Shown here: piece by piece, positions 23,662 to 31,906 of the stretch
How positions within the stretch are numbered: position 1 is the first letter of the stretch
Layout: each line of letters opens with the position of its first letter
Source: Verrucomicrobiaceae bacterium UBA2429
GTDB taxonomy: Bacteria > Verrucomicrobiota > Verrucomicrobiia > Verrucomicrobiales > Verrucomicrobiaceae
Direction: 5' to 3'
Length of the DNA stretch: 64,000 nucleotides
NCBI GenBank assembly: GCA_002343505.1
Contig: DDQZ01000063.1
Coordinates: forward strand, 2,978-66,977
The notes under the pieces: generated by a model
What the model saw: only the letters and a program-made list of their open reading frames with translations
What the model was told of the DNA's origin: nothing
Database searches by the model: none
Position numbers and translations under genes: made by a program

Positions 23662-25148
23662 ACCCCCAACTCCTCCAGGTAAGCCTGCATCTTCCCGCGC
23701 ACGGTGGCGAGTTCGGATTCGAGGCGGGTGATGTCAGCCTTCACGGTGTCGAGGTCGATCTCGGCCTCTTCCTCAAAGGTATCGACGTAGCGGGGGATGT
23801 TGAGGTTGAAGTCGTTGTCGGCGATCTCCTGCGGGGTGGCGCGGTAGGCGTATTTTTCCACGGTCTGGAAGGCCGTGTAGGTATCCACGATCTTCCGCAC
23901 CTGCTCCTCGGTGAGGAGGTTCTGGTTCTTGGCCTCCTTATACTCACGGGAGGCGTCGATGAAGAGGACATCGCCATGCGTCTTGCCCTTGTTGAAGAGC
24001 AGGATGGCGGCGGGGATGCCGGTGCCGAAGAAGAGATTCGCCGGCAGGCCGATGACGGCCTCCAGCAGATTCTCCTCGATCATGCGCTGGCGGATTTTTC
24101 CCTCCGCCGCACCGCGAAACAGCACGCCATGCGGGACGACGACACCGACCTTCCCCGTGCGCTCGCGGGCGGTCTCGATCATGTGGGTGATGAAGCCCCA
24201 ATCGCCCTTCGATTTCGGAGGCAGGCCGCGGTGGTAGCGGTGGAAGGGGTCCTTCTCCGCGTCCTCGTGCCCCCATTTGTCGAGGGAGAAGGGCGGATTC
24301 GCCACGACGATGTCGAACTTCATGAGCCGGTCGTGCTCGGTGAGGCGGGGATTGCGCAGGGTGTCTCCCCACTCGATGCGGAAGTTGTCCATGCCGTGGA
24401 GGAACATGTTCATGCGGCAGAGGGCATGGGTGGTGCCATTCATCTCCTGGCCGAAGAGGGCGAAGTCCCGCTCATCGGCCTGACGGCCCACTTTGATGAG
24501 CAGGGAGCCGGAGCCGCAGGTGGGATCGCAGATGGTCTGGCCCTTCTTCGGCGCGAGCAGCCGGGCGAGCAGGCTGGAGACCTGGCCGGGCGTGTAGAAC
24601 TCGCCCGCCTTTTTCCCGGCATCGGAGGCGAAGCGCTCCAGCAGATACTCATACACGTTCCCGATGACATCCTCCTCGCCGACGACGGAGGGCCGGAGGT
24701 CGAGCCGTGGATCGGCGAAGTCCTGGAGGAGGAGCTTCAGGCGGGCATTGCGGTCGCGGGTCTGGCCGAGCTTGGACTCGGAATTGAAGTCCACCTCGCG
24801 GAAGACGCCTTCCAGCTTGGCCTTGTTCGCCTCCTCTATGCCCGCGAGGGCGACATTCATGCGCTCGCCGATGTCGGCCTCATTGCGCTGGGCGTAGAGG
24901 GAGTAGAAGTCGCAGCCATCCGGGAGCTGGAAGCGCTCGCGGGCCAGTTTGCGAGCAACTCGGGCTTCGTCACCGTTGAATTCCTTGAGGTAGGCATCGC
25001 GGTGGTCGCGCCACACATCGGACATGTATTTCCAGAAGAGCATCACGAGGATGTAGTTCCGGTAGTTCTCAGCATCGACGACGCCACGGAAGGTGTCGCA
25101 GGCACGCCAGGCGACGTCGTTGATTTCGGATTGGTTGACTTTGGGCAT
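23658..25148 (-). CDS. hsdM: Type I restriction enzyme, M (methylase) subunit
   Basis: The 496-residue adenine N6-methyltransferase has the S-adenosylmethionine motif DPTCGSGSLLIKVG near residue 204 and the catalytic motif NPPFSLDKWG near residue 285, with an N-terminal helical HsdM_N domain. It forms the M2S methylase with HsdS and is needed by HsdR. It ends in the coiled tail TRLESELATVRGKMQAYLEELGV, whose DNA was later duplicated downstream. It is separated from the single-TRD S gene by 117 bp. Confidence 0.96.
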   Translation of the reverse strand: MPKVNQSEINDVAWRACDTFRGVVDAENYRNYILVMLFWKYMSDVWRDHRDAYLKEFNGDEARVARKLARERFQLPDGCDFYSLYAQRNEADIGERMNVALAGIEEANKAKLEGVFREVDFNSESKLGQTRDRNARLKLLLQDFADPRLDLRPSVVGEEDVIGNVYEYLLERFASDAGKKAGEFYTPGQVSSLLARLLAPKKGQTICDPTCGSGSLLIKVGRQADERDFALFGQEMNGTTHALCRMNMFLHGMDNFRIEWGDTLRNPRLTEHDRLMKFDIVVANPPFSLDKWGHEDAEKDPFHRYHRGLPPKSKGDWGFITHMIETARERTGKVGVVVPHGVLFRGAAEGKIRQRMIEENLLEAVIGLPANLFFGTGIPAAILLFNKGKTHGDVLFIDASREYKEAKNQNLLTEEQVRKIVDTYTAFQTVEKYAYRATPQEIADNDFNLNIPRYVDTFEEEAEIDLDTVKADITRLESELATVRGKMQAYLEELGV

Positions 25149-25159
25149 GGGGGCGGAAG

Positions 25160-25265
25160 TGGAGTGGTGGAGAAATGGAGAGATGGAGAGATGGAGAGAT
25201 GGAAAAGAGAGGAGCGCGGATTGCCTTGCAGGCTACCTGCGGTTCTCTTGTCCGCTGATGGAAGG
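25160..25265. repeat. Short tandem repeat upstream of hsdM
   Basis: The 117-bp gap between hsdM and the single-TRD S gene contains about four copies of GGAGAGAT (25167-25205) followed by a stretch with possible pairing (GCGGATTGCCTTGCAGGCTACCTGCGG). On the transcribed strand this is a CTCTCCAT repeat. The tract could vary in length. No promoter was identified here. Confidence 0.55.
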
Positions 25266-25850
25266 CTAGGCACTGGCGGCGTGGAGCATGGCGCGCTGGA
25301 GGTAGGCGGCTTTCTTTTCGGCAAGCTGGATGGAAAGCTGGCGCTCCTGGATGGCGAGGGCGTCGAGGGCGATGATGGAATGCTGTTTGGCGAGGGGTGG
25401 CAAGGGGAGTTCCAGCTCCAGCACGTCCTTTCGCTGGACCGTCTGGACGAGGGTGCCCTTCCGCCGGAGGGCGAAGTGGGCGGCGGCTTTTTCCGTGCGG
25501 AGGAACCACGCGAGGAACTCGGCGCTCACCTTCGTGGTGTCGGGACGCACGATGTAGAACTGCGCTCCGACGAGCACGTTTGTCAGCGGCAGGTCATAAA
25601 CATAAGCAGTGCAGCGGGTGCCGCGATTCGGCAGAAGCACATCTCCGGGACGCAGGAAGTGATCCGGCCGGATGTCCTCACCGGGCTCGAACTGATGCAG
25701 ATCCTCCGTGGTGAGGTGCCCATCATCCGAGAGATCGCTGATGCGGATCATGAAGCAGGACCCGTGAAGGGCGGGACGTGTGGCGTCCCGCCCCCGCAGG
25801 GTGACCCCCATACGGACATCAGCGATGCGAGCGATGGGGGTGGTGGTCAT
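25266..25850 (-). CDS. Single-TRD (half) type I S subunit
   Basis: The 194-residue protein resembles one half of HsdS: a single target-recognition domain ([17 protein letters not shown] ... [15 protein letters not shown] ... [12 protein letters not shown]) followed by one helical spacer ([40 protein letters not shown]). Such half subunits can dimerise to make a functional specificity subunit with a palindromic target. The start at 25850 overlaps the DUF3892 stop as ATGA. Having both a half-S and a full HsdS with one HsdM suggests two methylase specificities or a regulatory S protein. It could also be a relic. Confidence 0.75.
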   Translation of the reverse strand: MTTTPIARIADVRMGVTLRGRDATRPALHGSCFMIRISDLSDDGHLTTEDLHQFEPGEDIRPDHFLRPGDVLLPNRGTRCTAYVYDLPLTNVLVGAQFYIVRPDTTKVSAEFLAWFLRTEKAAAHFALRRKGTLVQTVQRKDVLELELPLPPLAKQHSIIALDALAIQERQLSIQLAEKKAAYLQRAMLHAASA

Positions 25851-26134
25851 GGGCACTCAGGAAGGCTGAGAAGATTGTTCGGCTGGTCGCCGTCATTGAT
25901 CGTCTTCAGGTATTTGTTTCCTGCGGCACTCGTGACCACGATGACACGGACGGTGTCGCCGTGGACACTGACGTAGAAGGTCCACTTGCCCGATTCGATG
26001 CCTTGAATGGCCTCGTCGAGGGTGAGCTTCCAGCGGGAGCCGTCTCCGTTGATACCGCCGATGTTTTTGATGCGCTCATGCGCACTCGTGCGGTTGGTTT
26101 TGTTGATGCATTGGATGCGGATGTTGTCTGCCAT
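25847..26134 (-). CDS. DUF3892 domain protein
   Basis: The 95-residue protein matches DUF3892 along its whole length: [23 protein letters not shown] at the start and [24 protein letters not shown] at the end. The function of the family is unknown. The start at 26134 is chosen because the upstream in-frame sequence lacks homology. It is the first gene after the strong promoter of the restriction operon and its stop overlaps the half-S start (ATGA), so it is tightly tied to that system. Confidence 0.88.
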   Translation of the reverse strand: MADNIRIQCINKTNRTSAHERIKNIGGINGDGSRWKLTLDEAIQGIESGKWTFYVSVHGDTVRVIVVTSAAGNKYLKTINDGDQPNNLLSLPECP

Positions 26135-26318
26135 TGGCTTGTTTGGTTTGGGTGTGAAACCCCTCCAGGCCAGCCGCTGGAGGGAAGTTGTTGCACCACA
26201 CCGACCAAGAGGTAACATCCAGATGTTCAGGCTGATCGTCGCTCTCGGGCGGTATCGGTTCCAAAAGGCCCGAATTGCTGTTTCCAGCGGTTCGGGTTCT
26301 TTTGGACTGACGAGGAAA

Positions 26319-26347
26319 ATTATACATCACAGGTTTGAATTTTTCAA
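26319..26347 (-). promoter_or_regulatory. Near-consensus sigma-70 promoter of the restriction operon
   Basis: On the minus strand TTGAAA (26342-26347) is followed after exactly 17 bp by TATAAT (26319-26324). This lies in a markedly AT-rich stretch about 185 bp upstream of the DUF3892 start and points into the DUF3892-halfS-hsdM-hsdS direction. It is the best promoter match seen in the window. The 180-nt leader that follows shows no obvious riboswitch. Confidence 0.75.
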
Positions 26348-26408
26348 GCCAATTGTGCTATATTTTATCTGCATACATAACTATCGTGCAAATTAGAGGG
26401 GTTGTTTG

Positions 26409-26428
26409 AGGCCTAACAATGGCCTTTT
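26409..26428. terminator. Terminator-like hairpin in AT-rich spacer
   Basis: AGGCC-taacaat-GGCCT is followed by TTTTG, a short intrinsic-terminator shape on the plus strand. Nothing obvious is transcribed into it from the left on the plus strand, so it could instead attenuate antisense transcription. The surrounding region 26219-26550 is AT-rich and has no supported gene apart from the promoter. Confidence 0.35.
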
Positions 26429-26737
26429 TGAGGTCTGGAACGTGATTTTGGAAGTCTTGAAAGGACTCTTTGAGCTCAAAGAGGGGGATGAATTCTTTTG
26501 AACATGACATTCTTTTCGAACTTTGAATTGAGTTTCTAATGCAGTCATTTCATGCAAGGACGCTGTTCTCTGAATGGAGGGCGGAAGACTGTCGTGTGGG
26601 GTGCTCTGGGGCAGGCTGGGTGGGCGCATGACGGGATGGAGAATCCCACACAGTTTCACCAGGGGCTGGGACAATGGCGGGGGGGGTGGCGAAAAAATGA
26701 ACTTTTTTTCGGGCGCTGGAAGGCCAGTTTGGCGGGT

Positions 26738-27733
26738 ATGAATGGCACCGACCCACCTGATCATCTGCCGGCATTTCGAAACTATGGGGAGGCTGTGGCG
26801 ATGGCGAAGCAGAGTGGGGATGCGTTTTATGCGATCGCCTTCCTTTTGGAGGCATGGCTGGGGGATGCCTCCGATGCCGCGTTGGCGGAATATGCTGAGC
26901 GCAAAGGCAAAGACCGGCGCCTGCAGACGGGCCGGGCTTGGGAATCCTGGCAGCAGCTCTTCGGCAAAGCCAGGGAGGATGAGTTGCCGGGGATTCATGA
27001 ATGCATCGGCCGTTATTCGAACTGCGATGCCCCGGAAAGCGAGCTGGTGGGGAGGGCGCTGCACCTTATGCGCCTGGAGGATGAGCTGGGTGAGCCTGTG
27101 TCCATCTCCGCCCGCAGGAAAGCTGCCGAGGAAAAGAGCATGGACTTCAAGATGTGTCTCAAGCACCTGCGTTACTGGTTTCAACGGTTCGCGGAGTGGC
27201 AGGAAGCCCTGGCACACTGGCAGGCGCATTGGGTGGCGCACATGGCGCCGCTGGCCCTGCAAGCCTCTCCTGAAAGACGTGAGCTTGTGCAGCTCGGTCT
27301 CATTCAAAGAAATTTTGCGGATCTGAACCCGCATGACAAAGATTGGTGGCAGTTCCGGCATGAAGAACTCGCCGCGCAGCATCAGGGAGACAAGGCCCTG
27401 GGCCTGATCGGCAAGGCGCAGTCGAATGAAAAATGGGGCGCGCTCAAAAGAACCCAGGTGGATGAGCTGGTGATTCATTGGTGGCCCCTGCTTCTGCGTC
27501 ATGGCTGGACGGACAGGGATGTGCGCCTTCTGCTCAGAGAGGTGGTGGATCGGCCCGAGGAATATCCGCTGCAGGAGGACCGGGAGTTGGCGGACTACCG
27601 GCAAAAGGCGCTCGGCCTCAAGAAGAACAACGCAAGGCAGGACAAAAGCGCGCCGGATGGCCGGCCCAGGGGCTGGAGAGTGGCCCTTGCCATGGTGGAT
27701 CGGGCTGGGGCGGATTCTTCCGAATCCAAATAG
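26738..27733 (+). CDS. Hypothetical protein, tryptophan- and charge-rich
   Basis: I do not recognise this 331-residue protein. It is soluble, largely helical in appearance, with many tryptophans (RAWESWQQLFGKARED; LRYWFQRFAEWQEALAHWQAHWVAHM; DWWQFRHEELAAQHQGDKALGLIG) and a basic C-terminus. No signal peptide or membrane segment is seen. The start at 26738 (MNGTDPPDHLP) is preferred; the same frame is open to 26552, but that part contains runs of G and T and reads like non-coding DNA. It is followed after 48 bp by the KTSC gene and may form a small cassette with it. Confidence 0.6.
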   Translation: MNGTDPPDHLPAFRNYGEAVAMAKQSGDAFYAIAFLLEAWLGDASDAALAEYAERKGKDRRLQTGRAWESWQQLFGKAREDELPGIHECIGRYSNCDAPESELVGRALHLMRLEDELGEPVSISARRKAAEEKSMDFKMCLKHLRYWFQRFAEWQEALAHWQAHWVAHMAPLALQASPERRELVQLGLIQRNFADLNPHDKDWWQFRHEELAAQHQGDKALGLIGKAQSNEKWGALKRTQVDELVIHWWPLLLRHGWTDRDVRLLLREVVDRPEEYPLQEDRELADYRQKALGLKKNNARQDKSAPDGRPRGWRVALAMVDRAGADSSESK

Positions 27734-27781
27734 CCGACCGTTCGGAAGACTTTGTCCCCAGGTCGTGGTGTGCTTGCGCCC

Positions 27782-27976
27782 ATGATCAAGCTCAACTCTG
27801 ACGCCATCAAGGCGGTGGACTACGATCCCGCCCGCCGACTTCTCCACATCTGGTTCCCCAACAACGGTCCCTACACCTACTACGGGGTGCCGGAGCGCGT
27901 TTACCTCAGGCTGGTGAACGCCGCCTCGCCGGGCACTTTTTTCCATGAGGTCATCAAGAAGAACTATGCCCTCTGA
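27782..27976 (+). CDS. KTSC domain protein
   Basis: This 64-residue protein is a whole KTSC domain: LNSDAIKAVDYDPARRLLHIWF, then YTYYGVPERVYLRLVNAASPGTFFHEVIKKNY. The domain is common in phage-linked and lysyl-tRNA synthetase-associated contexts; a molecular role is not firmly established. The ATG at 27782 is preferred. The stop is 4 bp before the next gene, so the two are co-translated. Confidence 0.88.
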   Translation: MIKLNSDAIKAVDYDPARRLLHIWFPNNGPYTYYGVPERVYLRLVNAASPGTFFHEVIKKNYAL

Positions 27977-27980
27977 ACCC

Positions 27981-29195
27981 ATGAAAACACGCACTGGAAA
28001 AATCGCCCGCCTGCCCAAGGCCGTGCGCGAGCAGCTCAACCAGCGCCTTGCCGATGGCGAGCCATGCGGGCCATTGCTCGCCTGGCTGCACAGCCTGCCG
28101 GAGGTGCTCGAAGTGCTCGTCCGTGACTTTGCAGCCCGCCCCATCTTGAAGCAGAACCTCTCCGAATGGCGGCAGGGCGGCTTCCTGGAGTGGGAGGCCC
28201 GGCAGGAACGGCTGGCCCGGTTGCGGCTGCTCGCCGACGAGGCGGATGAGTTGGAGGAGGCCTCTCCCCGTCTCCCGGATCGCCTGGCCGCGCTGCTGGC
28301 CGGGCGCTTTGCCAGCGTCATCACCACGATGCAGGTGAAGGACTGGAGCAAGCCGCGCCAGCTTGCCCGGCTGATGGAGCTGAACGAGGCTGTGGCCACG
28401 CTGCGCCGCTTTGACCAGGGCGCGGCGCGTCTCAAACTGGAGGGCAAGCAGCTCGAAATCAAAAAGGCGGAGCTTCAAGTGGCCCGGGAGGCGCAGACGA
28501 AGCGCACCCAGGCGCAATGGCGGGAGTGGGCCAGGGAACAAATGCAGCGGTTGTTCCATGAAAGCAAAACACCCGGGGAACTGACGAAGGCTGTCAATCA
28601 CCTCATTTTTGGCGAAGAAGACGAGGATAAGAGGGGGTGGCAGGAAAACGCCGGCTCCACCGGCACGAATCTCGGCGCGCAGATGCAGGAAGATGCCGCC
28701 GGCCTCATCAAACTCCGCGACGAGATCAAGGCGGAGAAAGCCGGCATCAGATTCTGCGAAAACCAGATCAAGATGCGGCAGGCTGAGGCGGGCGATGCCA
28801 TCCGCGAGGTGCTGTGGGATGTTCTTTCCTTGGAACAGCCAGTCTTCTCGGATGCGGAGGCTGGCACGGATCATCAGCCTGCCTCACCCAAGGAGAGTCA
28901 AACCCAGTCAAACCTGGTCAAACCAACCCGCGCCCCGCCGGTTTCCACCGCTGCCGCCGGCCTTCCGGCTGCCGGCGTGGACCCCGTGGAGGAGGAGTCG
29001 AATGAAGCTGTGATCACCCATCCGCCGAAAGGCAAAGCCGGGAACGAGGAGGCTGCCTCCTTCGCGGGCGAGCCTCCCGAAACCCCTGACGAAGATCCGG
29101 GCGGCGATCCGCTGGAGCCTGATGTCCTCCGGTCCGGCTCTGTCACCGTGCTGCTGGAGCAGCCATCACGACTGAAACCGGGGCGTTTATGTTAG
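27981..29195 (+). CDS. Hypothetical protein with DUF3486-like N-terminus
   Basis: The 404-residue protein begins RTGKIARLPKAVREQLNQRLADGEP, then LLAWLHSLPEVLEVL and QNLSEWRQGGFLEWEARQE. This pattern resembles DUF3486/Mu gp27-type phage proteins thought to be small-terminase-like, and is widespread in Verrucomicrobia as a genomic family. Middle residues (about 150-290) are charged helices; the last 120 residues are proline/glutamate-rich and probably disordered. No other phage structural gene is nearby, so a terminase role is doubtful. The start at 27981 follows the KTSC stop closely. Confidence 0.6.
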   Translation: MKTRTGKIARLPKAVREQLNQRLADGEPCGPLLAWLHSLPEVLEVLVRDFAARPILKQNLSEWRQGGFLEWEARQERLARLRLLADEADELEEASPRLPDRLAALLAGRFASVITTMQVKDWSKPRQLARLMELNEAVATLRRFDQGAARLKLEGKQLEIKKAELQVAREAQTKRTQAQWREWAREQMQRLFHESKTPGELTKAVNHLIFGEEDEDKRGWQENAGSTGTNLGAQMQEDAAGLIKLRDEIKAEKAGIRFCENQIKMRQAEAGDAIREVLWDVLSLEQPVFSDAEAGTDHQPASPKESQTQSNLVKPTRAPPVSTAAAGLPAAGVDPVEEESNEAVITHPPKGKAGNEEAASFAGEPPETPDEDPGGDPLEPDVLRSGSVTVLLEQPSRLKPGRLC

Positions 29196-29203
29196 CGCGG
29201 TCC

Positions 29204-29294
29204 TCACAGAGCCTTGTCTTGGATCTTCCGGAACACGGCGTCCGGGCCTTCGGCGGCGCGGCAGGGAGCGATGAGGGTGGTGCCGTCCTGGCCG
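29204..29294 (-). pseudogene. Remnant copy of the oxidoreductase C-terminus
   Basis: On the minus strand this encodes GQDGTTLIAPCRAAEGPDAVFRKIQDKAL followed by TGA. It matches the end of the intact oxidoreductase at 29894-29986 (GQDGITLIDPCRAAEGPDMVFQRI). A 54-bp core (29241-29294 versus 29931-29984) differs at only three positions. The fragment lies in frame just after the stop of the 181-residue gene and has no start of its own. It is a direct repeat flanking that gene. Confidence 0.8.
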
Positions 29295-29332
29295 GAGCTC
29301 CGCCATGCGAGCGGCCAACCGCGCGCGACATC

Positions 29333-29878
29333 TTAGCCTCGCAGCCGCAGCCAGCATCGGCGGAGGAACGGCACTTGGGCGAAGACGGCCATCCAGCGGC
29401 CATCCTCTTTGAACAGCAGGTAGCCGTGGTGGATCCGGCTGCAATGTTCGCGATCCGCCCCGCATGCCTCGCATCTGCCGTGTTTCCGCACCTCCCAAAC
29501 ATTCGGGAAGAGTTCCTCGGCATCCTGCCTTTGAGTCTTGAGCTCCATTTTGCATTCATCGCAGAGGAAGCCGTCCTGCCGTTTGATCAAGTCGCGCACC
29601 TGCTCGGGAGTCATGCTTACACTGCTCCAGCGTTGCCTGGCTGCGGGAAGCTCATCAAGCGGGATGATCCTCCATTTTGTGCGGAAGAATCCTTCGAGGA
29701 AGTCATACGTCTTGATCAACGGTACCACCAGGAACACCATCAGCGCCCGATGCCACGGACGCATCTGCTGCAGCAACTCTTCATCCGTGACATCATCTTC
29801 AAAGTCCTCTTCTGCGAGGTCATCTTCTTCGGAGTCTTCTTTTTCGGAGTCTTCTTCTTCGTTGGGCGGTTCGCTCAT
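29333..29878 (-). CDS. Hypothetical acidic membrane protein with cysteine pairs
   Basis: I do not recognise this 181-residue protein. The first 35 residues are strongly acidic (EEEDSEKEDSEEDDLAEED), followed by a hydrophobic segment (ALMVFLVVPLIKTYDFLEGFF) that could span or attach to the membrane, then a domain with two zinc-ribbon-like cysteine pairs, FLCDECKM and GRCEACGADREHC, ending in YLLFKEDGRWMAVFAQVPFLRRC. It lies 16 bp after the oxidoreductase stop and is bracketed by direct repeats of that gene's 3' end, so it may have been acquired as a unit. Confidence 0.6.
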   Translation of the reverse strand: MSEPPNEEEDSEKEDSEEDDLAEEDFEDDVTDEELLQQMRPWHRALMVFLVVPLIKTYDFLEGFFRTKWRIIPLDELPAARQRWSSVSMTPEQVRDLIKRQDGFLCDECKMELKTQRQDAEELFPNVWEVRKHGRCEACGADREHCSRIHHGYLLFKEDGRWMAVFAQVPFLRRCWLRLRG

Positions 29879-29893
29879 GGGCCTTTGATACCG

Positions 29894-31177
29894 TCAAATC
29901 GCGCCCTTGTAAATCCGCTGAAACACCATGTCCGGGCCTTCGGCGGCTCGGCAGGGATCGATGAGGGTGATGCCGTCCTGGCCGAAGCGGGCGGTGACGG
30001 GGGCGCCTTTGCCTTCCTGGAGATATTTGAAGTTCAGGTCCCGCACTTTGGCGGCGGCGTCCACGATGGCGCAGGTGATGCGCGCGTCCTCGGCGGTGGG
30101 GTACATGTCCGCCACGGCGGCGCGGCTTTCTCCGGCGAACTTCACCCGGCAGATGGCGGCGAGCCCGACGGTGAGGCTGTCCACGCCGTAGCCGATGTAG
30201 GCGCGGGTGCCGTCGGCGCGCAGCACGTCGCGGGTGAAGTGGTTGTTGCTGGTGCGGCAGCCGCCGCCGGCATTCCAGAAGCGGAAGCCGCGGTATTGCT
30301 GGTCGCTCTCGACCTTGCCGTCGGCGCCGACGATTTCATGACCCTGGTTCACCGGGCCTTCGAAGTCGGCCGGCGTGATCCAGTTGTTGTTGAAGGCGAT
30401 GCTCATGCCGTTGTCGAAATCCACGCGCACTTGCACGGCGTCGTAGGCGTTGATGCCGTCGCGCACGAGACGCTTCTTCTGGCCGACGGCGGTGAGGGCC
30501 GCGGGCTTGGACTTGTAGTAGGACCAGATGAGGTCGGTCCAGTGCGGGCCGACGTAGCTGAAGGGGTCGCTGCTTTCCACCCACTTGAAGGTGCTGGTGC
30601 TCACCTCCAGCGGCTCCTCCAGATACGCGGTGCCGTAAAGCGGCGCGCCGATCCGCTTCTGGATGTCGTCGCGGATGCGCAGGTGGTCGGGGTCGTAGCG
30701 CTTGTGCATGTCCACGGCGACGACGCAGTTTTTCGCCTCAGCGGCGGCGATGATCTCGTCGGCCTCCTGGATGGAGAGGCACATGGGTTTTTCCGTCAGC
30801 ACATGCGCGCCTTTGGCGAGCGCGGCGAGGATGGGCTGGGTGTGGAGATGGTCGGGCGTGGCGACGGCAAGCACATCGAGGTCGGGGAAGTCGCGCAGAA
30901 TGTCATCCCAGGGCGTGTCGCCGAAGTAGGCCTTGGGTTCATGGCCGGTCCACTCTTTAAAAGCGGCGGCGGATTTGGCGGCGGATTTTTGCGAGCGAGT
31001 GGCGACGGCGACAAGATCGAACTTCACCGGTGCGAGGTCGCGGCTGAATTTGTCCAGTCCCACGCGGGCGAGCTGGCCGGCAATGCCGAAGCGTTGAAGG
31101 TCGGCGTAAGCGCGCAGATGGACATCTCCGCCGAACATGCCGGCGCCGACGAGGGCGATTTTGAGGTTGGGCTCCAT
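29894..31177 (-). CDS. Gfo/Idh/MocA-family oxidoreductase
   Basis: The roughly 427-residue protein is an NAD(P)-dependent sugar/inositol-type dehydrogenase. The Rossmann motif is ALVGAGMFGGDVHLRAY at the N-terminus, followed by the family signature VLAVATPDHLHTQPILAALAKGAHVLTEKPM, with the catalytic lysine of the EKP motif, and AVDMHKRYDPDHL. The substrate cannot be told from sequence. The start at 31177 (MEPNLKIALVGAG) gives the standard N-terminus. The phylum has many such genes, often in sugar-degradation clusters; this one stands alone. Confidence 0.92.
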   Translation of the reverse strand: MEPNLKIALVGAGMFGGDVHLRAYADLQRFGIAGQLARVGLDKFSRDLAPVKFDLVAVATRSQKSAAKSAAAFKEWTGHEPKAYFGDTPWDDILRDFPDLDVLAVATPDHLHTQPILAALAKGAHVLTEKPMCLSIQEADEIIAAAEAKNCVVAVDMHKRYDPDHLRIRDDIQKRIGAPLYGTAYLEEPLEVSTSTFKWVESSDPFSYVGPHWTDLIWSYYKSKPAALTAVGQKKRLVRDGINAYDAVQVRVDFDNGMSIAFNNNWITPADFEGPVNQGHEIVGADGKVESDQQYRGFRFWNAGGGCRTSNNHFTRDVLRADGTRAYIGYGVDSLTVGLAAICRVKFAGESRAAVADMYPTAEDARITCAIVDAAAKVRDLNFKYLQEGKGAPVTARFGQDGITLIDPCRAAEGPDMVFQRIYKGAI

Positions 31178-31308
31178 GGATGGGAAAGGAGTCTTCTCCT
31201 TCGATTCTGGCAAGGGGCGAGGCAGGTATGGAAGTGACAAAGACTGGCACTCGCATGATACCCCGAAATGAAAATGTCAGAAAAGTGTGAAAATTATGAA
31301 AAAACTAT

Positions 31309-31336
31309 TTGATTCCATTTTGCCGGTGTTTATAAT
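31309..31336 (+). promoter_or_regulatory. Predicted promoter of the major pseudopilin gene
   Basis: TTGATT (31309-31314), a 16-bp spacer, then TATAAT (31331-31336), in an AT-rich stretch that contrasts with the rest of the window. Transcription would start near 31343 and give a leader of about 73 nt before the ATG at 31416. This also argues against the in-frame start at 31287. Confidence 0.65.
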
Positions 31337-31415
31337 TTCCATATTCACTCAATGGTCCAATTATGGATTTTCAAAGGGTGATGATAAACCAACAGCCCAA
31401 ACAAACACACATACC

Positions 31416-31814
31416 ATGAAAAACATCAACATCCGCTCCGGCCTCAAGGCTGGCTTCTCCCTCGTGGAAATGCTCGTCGTGATCGCGATCATCGGCATCA
31501 TCGCCGCCATCGCCATCCCGAACATCGGCAACATCAATGACAGCGCCGCTCAGGCCACCGCCAAGCGCAACGCCCAGTCCGTCGCCTCCGTCATGAACGC
31601 CGCCATCGCCGCCGGCTACAACGCCAGCTGGGCTGACAAGGCCGCCGTGCTGACCGCCGCCCAGGGCACCGCCGTCGCTCCTTCGAGCGGCCCGTTCAAA
31701 GACAAGGTGTTCACCGTCGGTGACATTGATGACGAGCAGGAAGCGACCGTCCTCAGTTACCTCGACTGGGACGCGACCAACAAGCAGGTCATCTACAAAG
31801 CCAACGGTTCCTAG
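31416..31814 (+). CDS. Type II secretion/type IV pilus-like major pseudopilin
   Basis: The 132-residue protein has a class III prepilin leader, MKNINIRSGLKAG, then FSLVEMLVVIAIIGIIAAIAIPNI, with cleavage expected after the glycine and the conserved Glu at mature position 5. The small globular part is alanine-rich. It has its own strong promoter and an excellent terminator 93 bp after the stop, unlike the other three pseudopilins downstream, which suggests it is the abundant subunit. Peptidase and outer-membrane genes are not in the window. Confidence 0.9.
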   Translation: MKNINIRSGLKAGFSLVEMLVVIAIIGIIAAIAIPNIGNINDSAAQATAKRNAQSVASVMNAAIAAGYNASWADKAAVLTAAQGTAVAPSSGPFKDKVFTVGDIDDEQEATVLSYLDWDATNKQVIYKANGS

Positions 31815-31906
31815 TCGTCCCTCGCTGGCTCATCTGTGCCCGGCGGTCGGCCCCCCCAGGTTTCTTGTGACGGCACATCGAATCTGAACACCACGGGCGC
31901 ACTCAC

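Noticed and set aside
21668..25850. Phase-variable S-subunit shuffling by inverted repeats
   Set aside because: No inverted repeats were seen between the half S and full hsdS coding sequences, and no invertase is present.
26393..28462. Long minus-strand frame opposite the hypothetical and KTSC genes
   Set aside because: The KTSC gene on the plus strand is well supported. The minus frame has no domain and runs through AT-rich non-coding sequence.
27981..29195. Phage terminase small subunit as a firm call
   Set aside because: Only the N-terminal pattern is similar, and no other phage packaging or structural gene is present.
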